A stretch of 8,819 nucleotides of DNA, from contig USIY01000078.1 of the NCBI GenBank assembly GCA_900554845.1, positions 1 through 8,819 of the forward strand. Reading direction: 5' to 3'. The DNA comes from an uncultured Bacteroidales bacterium (GTDB lineage: Bacteria; Bacteroidota; Bacteroidia; Bacteroidales; Muribaculaceae). Below, piece after piece: positions 5,742 through 8,819 of this stretch. Numbering within the stretch: the first letter of the stretch is position 1; each line of letters starts with the position of its first letter. Both the position numbers and the translations under genes were made by a program. A model generated the notes under the pieces. It did no database searches. It saw only the letters and a list, made by a program, of their open reading frames with translations, and was not told where the DNA came from.

Positions 5742-6656
5742 ATGCCGGAAAAACTCAAGCGCTCATTTTATCATAGCTATAGGTCCCGATGCATCTATAT
5801 GATCACTCTGACAAAGAAAGCCGGAATTTCCAATTTCGGTGAAATTGCGGGTGATTGTCGTATCCCTTCCGGTAAGCCGGGATGCGCGTATGTAGAATTG
5901 TCTCCTCTCGGGCATCAGATACGCAAGGCGATATGGAATCTGCCTAAGTTCGAACCGGGGGTGAAAGTGTATCAATATGCCATCATGCCTGATCATGTGC
6001 ATATCATTCTGTTCATCGAGCAGGAGCGGCAGGAACCGCTCGGAACCATCGTGGCGCATTTCAAACGGCGGTTCGACAAGTTTTTCAACGATGGCTATAA
6101 CGATCAGATACTTCATCCAAAACGAAGCCTCGACGTGCTGATGAAGTATGTTAAGGATAATCCTCACCGCCTCGCAATCCGGAAGTCATATCCGGATTAT
6201 TTCAGGCGAGTGCGGAAATTTGTGATAAATGACATGGAAGTGGAGGCATACGGCAATTTTTTCTTGTTGAAACATGCCATAATCGAGCCCGTTGTGGTGC
6301 ATAGGGCCTGGACGCAGGAGGAACTGGATAAAAACAGGAAAAGATGGCTGTATATTGCCAAAAGCGGGGGCATACTTGTGTCTCCGTTTATCAGCAGGGC
6401 TGAAAAGGAGATCAGGGCTGCGGCGATAGGATCTGGTGGACGAATTATTGATATAAGTACGGATCCAATGGGAGAGCGGTTCAAGCCAAGCGGATCTGAT
6501 TTCCAATTGTGCGAAGAGGGCCGGTTGCTGATAGTGGCACCGACGGAGGCAGCGGGCTTGACGCGAGCCCGCTGCCTGAATCTGAATGCTGTCGCTGCCG
6601 TGATTGCTTCTTATCCGACGTTAGTGCCGATACCGACCCAATGTAAACCAGGCTGA
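5742..6656 (+). CDS. REP-associated tyrosine transposase (HUH/Y1 family) with a C-terminal extra domain
   Basis: A 304-residue protein whose N-terminal half is a Y1 (IS200-like) transposase domain, a single-stranded DNA endonuclease fold. It has YHSYRSRCIYMITL (10-23) for the first strand and the HUH motif AIMPDHVHIIL (80-90) with His85 and His87. The probable catalytic Tyr136 lies in LMKYVKDNPHRLAIR. RAYT proteins process REP palindromes, and REP-like repeats flank this gene on both sides, supporting that role. The C-terminal half (about 172-304) is not part of Y1. It contains GGILVSPFISRAEKEIRAAA, GGRIIDI, ERFKPSG, LCEEGRLLIVAP and LTRARCLNLNAVA; I remember similar extensions in Bacteroidales proteins and suspect a Rossmann-like DprA/SLOG-type fold. 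ATG 5742 is preferred over TTG 5736. The TGA stop lies inside REP-like copy 3, so the native C-terminus may be altered. Activity is unknown. Confidence 0.85.
   Translation: MPEKLKRSFYHSYRSRCIYMITLTKKAGISNFGEIAGDCRIPSGKPGCAYVELSPLGHQIRKAIWNLPKFEPGVKVYQYAIMPDHVHIILFIEQERQEPLGTIVAHFKRRFDKFFNDGYNDQILHPKRSLDVLMKYVKDNPHRLAIRKSYPDYFRRVRKFVINDMEVEAYGNFFLLKHAIIEPVVVHRAWTQEELDKNRKRWLYIAKSGGILVSPFISRAEKEIRAAAIGSGGRIIDISTDPMGERFKPSGSDFQLCEEGRLLIVAPTEAAGLTRARCLNLNAVAAVIASYPTLVPIPTQCKPG
6547..6577. repeat. Perfect 12-bp inverted repeat inside the transposase gene
   Basis: AGGCAGCGGGCT (6547-6558) and AGCCCGCTGCCT (6566-6577) are exact reverse complements separated by 7 nt (TGACGCG). The GC-rich stem would be very stable in RNA or single-stranded DNA. 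It encodes residues around EAAGLTRARCL of the transposase. No T-tract follows, so it is not a standard terminator. Confidence 0.85.
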
Positions 6657-6676
6657 AGCCTTACGCACGGACAAAC
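6643..6676 (+). repeat. REP-like 34-bp repeat, copy 3, right of the transposase
   Basis: The core CAGGCTGAAGCCTT (6649-6662) differs from copy 1 by one base in the left arm. ACGCAC follows and ACAAAC ends the repeat. It overlaps the last codons and the TGA stop (6654-6656) of the transposase gene and is inverted relative to copy 2. Confidence 0.85.
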
Positions 6677-6721
6677 TTCCTGGAGGAGGGCCCTCGAGAG
6701 AATCCTGGCGGATAACGGCCC

Positions 6722-6839
6722 GGAAGAATGGGAATCCGGGGATATGGGCTGTGAGGGAAGGAAACTCACGGATAGGGACGGGAAGAATGGGAATCCGGGG
6801 ATATGGGCTGTGAGGGAAGGGAACTCACAGATAGGGACC
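6722..6839. repeat. 59-bp tandem duplication downstream of pyrG
   Basis: Two adjacent 59-bp units (6722-6780 and 6781-6839) begin GGAAGAATGGGAATCC and differ at only three positions. Each contains a small dyad, GTGAG and CTCAC, 9 nt apart (6751-6769 and 6810-6828). A further GTGAGGATAGGG at 6840 resembles the unit and may be a decayed fragment. On the minus strand this would be the pyrimidine-rich 3' untranslated region of pyrG. I found no T-rich terminator hairpin in 6657-6870; a 10-bp perfect palindrome, GAGGGCCCTC, lies at 6686-6695. Confidence 0.88.
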
Positions 6840-6870
6840 GTGAGGATAGGGCTCCGGGAGTCTGGCTGAA

Positions 6871-8493
6871 TCAGGACTTGGATTCGCGGAAGGCAAGGGC
6901 CGCGCGGGTGAAATCCATGAAGAGGGGATGGGGGTTGAGAACGGTGGACTGGTACTCGGGATGGTACTGGGTTCCGACAAACCAGCGCAGCGAGGGAACC
7001 TCAACAACCTCCACCAATCCGATGTCGGGGTTGGAGCCGACACATTGCATACCGGCTTCCTCAAAGCGTTCGAGATAGTCGTTGTTGAATTCGAAACGGT
7101 GACGGTGACGCTCGCTCACAGTGTCTTTGCCGTATGCCTTTTGTGCAAGCGATCCTTCTTTCAGAAGGCATTGGTACGCCCCGAGCCGCATGGTGCCGCC
7201 CATGTTGACGATGCTTTTCTGCTCCTCCATCAGATCAATTACATTGTGCGGAGTGTGTGGATCCATCTCAGTGGAATTGGCGTCTTTAAGGCCAAGGACA
7301 TTTCTGGCGTATTCAATAACCATGCACTGCATTCCAAGGCAAATTCCGAATGTGGGGACATCATGCTCGCGACACCATTTCAGCGCTATGAATTTGCCTT
7401 CGATTCCACGTTGTCCGAATCCCGGGGCGATTATGACGCCGTCGAGATCCTTCAGTTTGGCATCTACGTTATCTTCCGTTATTTTCTCGGAATGGATATG
7501 CTCCAGTTCCAGCTTACAACCGCAATAAGCGGAAGCCTGCAGCATCGACTCATCGATCGACTTATAGGCATCCTGCAATTCCACATATTTGCCTACCAGT
7601 CCGATATGGAGGACGGTGTCGGATTTTTTTGCCGAGTCCAGACGCGTAAGAAAATCATTCCAACGTGTCAGGTCGGGTTCCCCTTTAGGTTCGGCTTCGG
7701 TTTTTTCCACAACCATTCCGTCCAGATTCTGTTCGTGCATCAGCAAGGGGACATAGTATATTGAAGGGGCGTCGAGGCTTTGGATCACGGCATTTGCCTC
7801 CATATTGCAGAACTGGGCCACTTTGCGGCACATCGACGCCGGAAGCTCATGCTCTGTGCGCAGCACAAGTATGTCAGGCTGTATGCCGGCGGACTGAAGG
7901 GCCTTTACAGAATGTTGCGTGGGTTTGGTTTTCAATTCCCCCGCGGCATGCAGGAAGGGCACGTAGGTAAGATGGATGAACAGCGCGCTTCTTCCGAGTT
8001 CCCAGCGCAATTGACGGGCCGCCTCCAGAAAGGGCGCCGACTCGATGTCGCCGACGGTTCCCCCGATTTCTGTGATTACAAAGTCATAGTTGCCGGTGTT
8101 GCCAAGGCTCTTGATGTTGCGTTTGATCTCGTCGGTGATGTGCGGGATGATCTGTACGGTCTTGCCAAGATAATCGCCATGGCGTTCTTTGTTGATGACG
8201 GACTGAAAAACACGACCGCTCGTAACATTGTTGTGGCGTGTGGTCTGGATGTTGGTGAACCGCTCGTAATGGCCCAGGTCAAGATCCGCTTCATGACCGT
8301 CCACCGTAACGTAGCATTCACCATGTTCGTAAGGATTCAACGTGCCGGGATCAACGTTAATATAGGGATCGAATTTCTGGATGGTAACGTTATATCCGCG
8401 TGACAGCAACAGACGTGCCAACGACGCTGAAATAATTCCTTTGCCGAGTGAGGAAACAACTCCTCCGGTGACAAATATGTACTTTGTTTCCAC
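6871..8493 (-). CDS. pyrG: CTP synthase
   Basis: PyrG makes CTP from UTP, ATP and glutamine, the last step of de novo pyrimidine nucleotide synthesis. The 540-residue product has the usual length and both domains. The synthetase domain (1 to about 270) begins KYIFVTGGVVSSLGKGI (4-20) with the ATP-binding loop, followed by FDPYINVDPGTLNPYEHGE (41-59) and TEIGGTVGDIES (141-152). The class I glutamine amidotransferase domain has APGFGQRG (356-363), the nucleophile Cys385 in GICLGMQ, and His511 and Glu513 in QYHPEYQ. The start is GTG at 8493: an in-frame TAA sits five codons upstream, and homologues begin with the same ETKYIFVTGG. The gene follows the PurF-like gene by 20 nt, suggesting an operon that serves nucleotide synthesis. 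The codon pattern and sequence look native. Confidence 0.98.
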   Translation of the reverse strand: METKYIFVTGGVVSSLGKGIISASLARLLLSRGYNVTIQKFDPYINVDPGTLNPYEHGECYVTVDGHEADLDLGHYERFTNIQTTRHNNVTSGRVFQSVINKERHGDYLGKTVQIIPHITDEIKRNIKSLGNTGNYDFVITEIGGTVGDIESAPFLEAARQLRWELGRSALFIHLTYVPFLHAAGELKTKPTQHSVKALQSAGIQPDILVLRTEHELPASMCRKVAQFCNMEANAVIQSLDAPSIYYVPLLMHEQNLDGMVVEKTEAEPKGEPDLTRWNDFLTRLDSAKKSDTVLHIGLVGKYVELQDAYKSIDESMLQASAYCGCKLELEHIHSEKITEDNVDAKLKDLDGVIIAPGFGQRGIEGKFIALKWCREHDVPTFGICLGMQCMVIEYARNVLGLKDANSTEMDPHTPHNVIDLMEEQKSIVNMGGTMRLGAYQCLLKEGSLAQKAYGKDTVSERHRHRFEFNNDYLERFEEAGMQCVGSNPDIGLVEVVEVPSLRWFVGTQYHPEYQSTVLNPHPLFMDFTRAALAFRESKS

Positions 8494-8513
8494 TTTCTTA
8501 TTTAATTATTATT

Positions 8514-8819
8514 TTATACTCTTTGTTCGGCGCGGCCCTCATAATAGTTGATGAAAGCCTGGTTCACAAGACGGTTTCCGCCGGGTGTGGGATAGTCGCC
8601 TGTAAAGTACCAGTCGCCTGGATGGTCCGGGATTGCCTTATGCATTTCCTCTATGCCCTGATACACCACTTCCACTTCGGCTCCTGTGCTTTCGGGCGTC
8701 AGCATTTCGGCTATTTTTGCGGCCACTTCTTCATCGGTGAACGGCGCGTATATATCCTTGACATGGTTTACGATCTGTTCCTTAGCGAGCCCCTCCTGTT
8801 CTTTGCAACGCTTGTACAC
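8514..8819 (-). CDS. C-terminal part of an amidophosphoribosyltransferase-like protein (PurF-like, 5' end outside the window)
   Basis: The frame is open from the window edge to TAA 8516-8514, giving 101 residues; the first codon read (GTG) is probably internal. The segment contains YAPFTDEEVAAKIAEMLTP, a short acidic-aromatic helix VEVVYQGIEEMHKA, and DHPGDWYFTGDYPTPGGNRLVNQAFINYYEG near the end (split here over several motifs). I recognise this ending from the roughly 630-residue amidophosphoribosyltransferase-type proteins of Bacteroidales. These are Ntn-hydrolase glutamine amidotransferases that use PRPP, at the entry to purine synthesis. The catalytic N-terminus is not visible, so the enzyme activity is an inference from recollection, and a PurF paralogue with another role is possible. 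pyrG follows after 20 nt on the same strand, consistent with a shared transcript. Confidence 0.65.
   Translation of the reverse strand: MYKRCKEQEGLAKEQIVNHVKDIYAPFTDEEVAAKIAEMLTPESTGAEVEVVYQGIEEMHKAIPDHPGDWYFTGDYPTPGGNRLVNQAFINYYEGRAEQRV

Noticed and set aside
6928..7764. Open frame of 278 codons on the plus strand opposite pyrG
   Set aside because: It is antisense to a full-length CTP synthase with intact catalytic motifs and has no domain signature of its own.

Overview
The window looks like a chromosomal segment from an anaerobic Bacteroidota bacterium, probably order Bacteroidales. The protein sequences of RecA, GpsA, Pgi and the PurF-like protein read like Bacteroidales versions. Several genes are preceded by TAnnTTTG-type promoter elements rather than Shine-Dalgarno sequences. 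A family such as Muribaculaceae would fit the roughly balanced base composition, but that is only a guess.

Left part (1-3624, plus strand): the 3' end of lysS (lysyl-tRNA synthetase), then gpsA (glycerol-3-phosphate dehydrogenase) 6 nt later, then pgi (glucose-6-phosphate isomerase), which ends in a strong intrinsic terminator. A lipoprotein with two tandem META domains follows, with its own putative promoter and terminator. Middle (3705-5266): recA with a good Bacteroidales-type promoter, convergent with a 53-residue rubredoxin gene on the minus strand. A bidirectional terminator is shared between them.

Accessory island (about 5267-6870): a two-domain REP-associated tyrosine transposase (RAYT, HUH/Y1 family) lies among three copies of a 34-bp repeat with a 14-nt palindromic core. 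Two copies in inverted orientation bracket the transposase gene, and one of them supplies its stop codon. The island also holds a 12-nt minisatellite, a perfect 12-bp inverted repeat inside the transposase gene and a 59-bp tandem duplication. Together these look like a REP/RAYT domestication unit and are the most interesting part of the window. The C-terminal half of the transposase is not the usual Y1 domain and may be a Rossmann-like, DprA/SLOG-type module.

Right part (6871-8819, minus strand): the 3' end of an amidophosphoribosyltransferase-like gene and pyrG (CTP synthase), 20 nt apart and probably one nucleotide-synthesis operon. Everything outside the island is ordinary housekeeping: translation, phospholipid precursor supply, central sugar metabolism, recombination, electron transfer and nucleotide synthesis.
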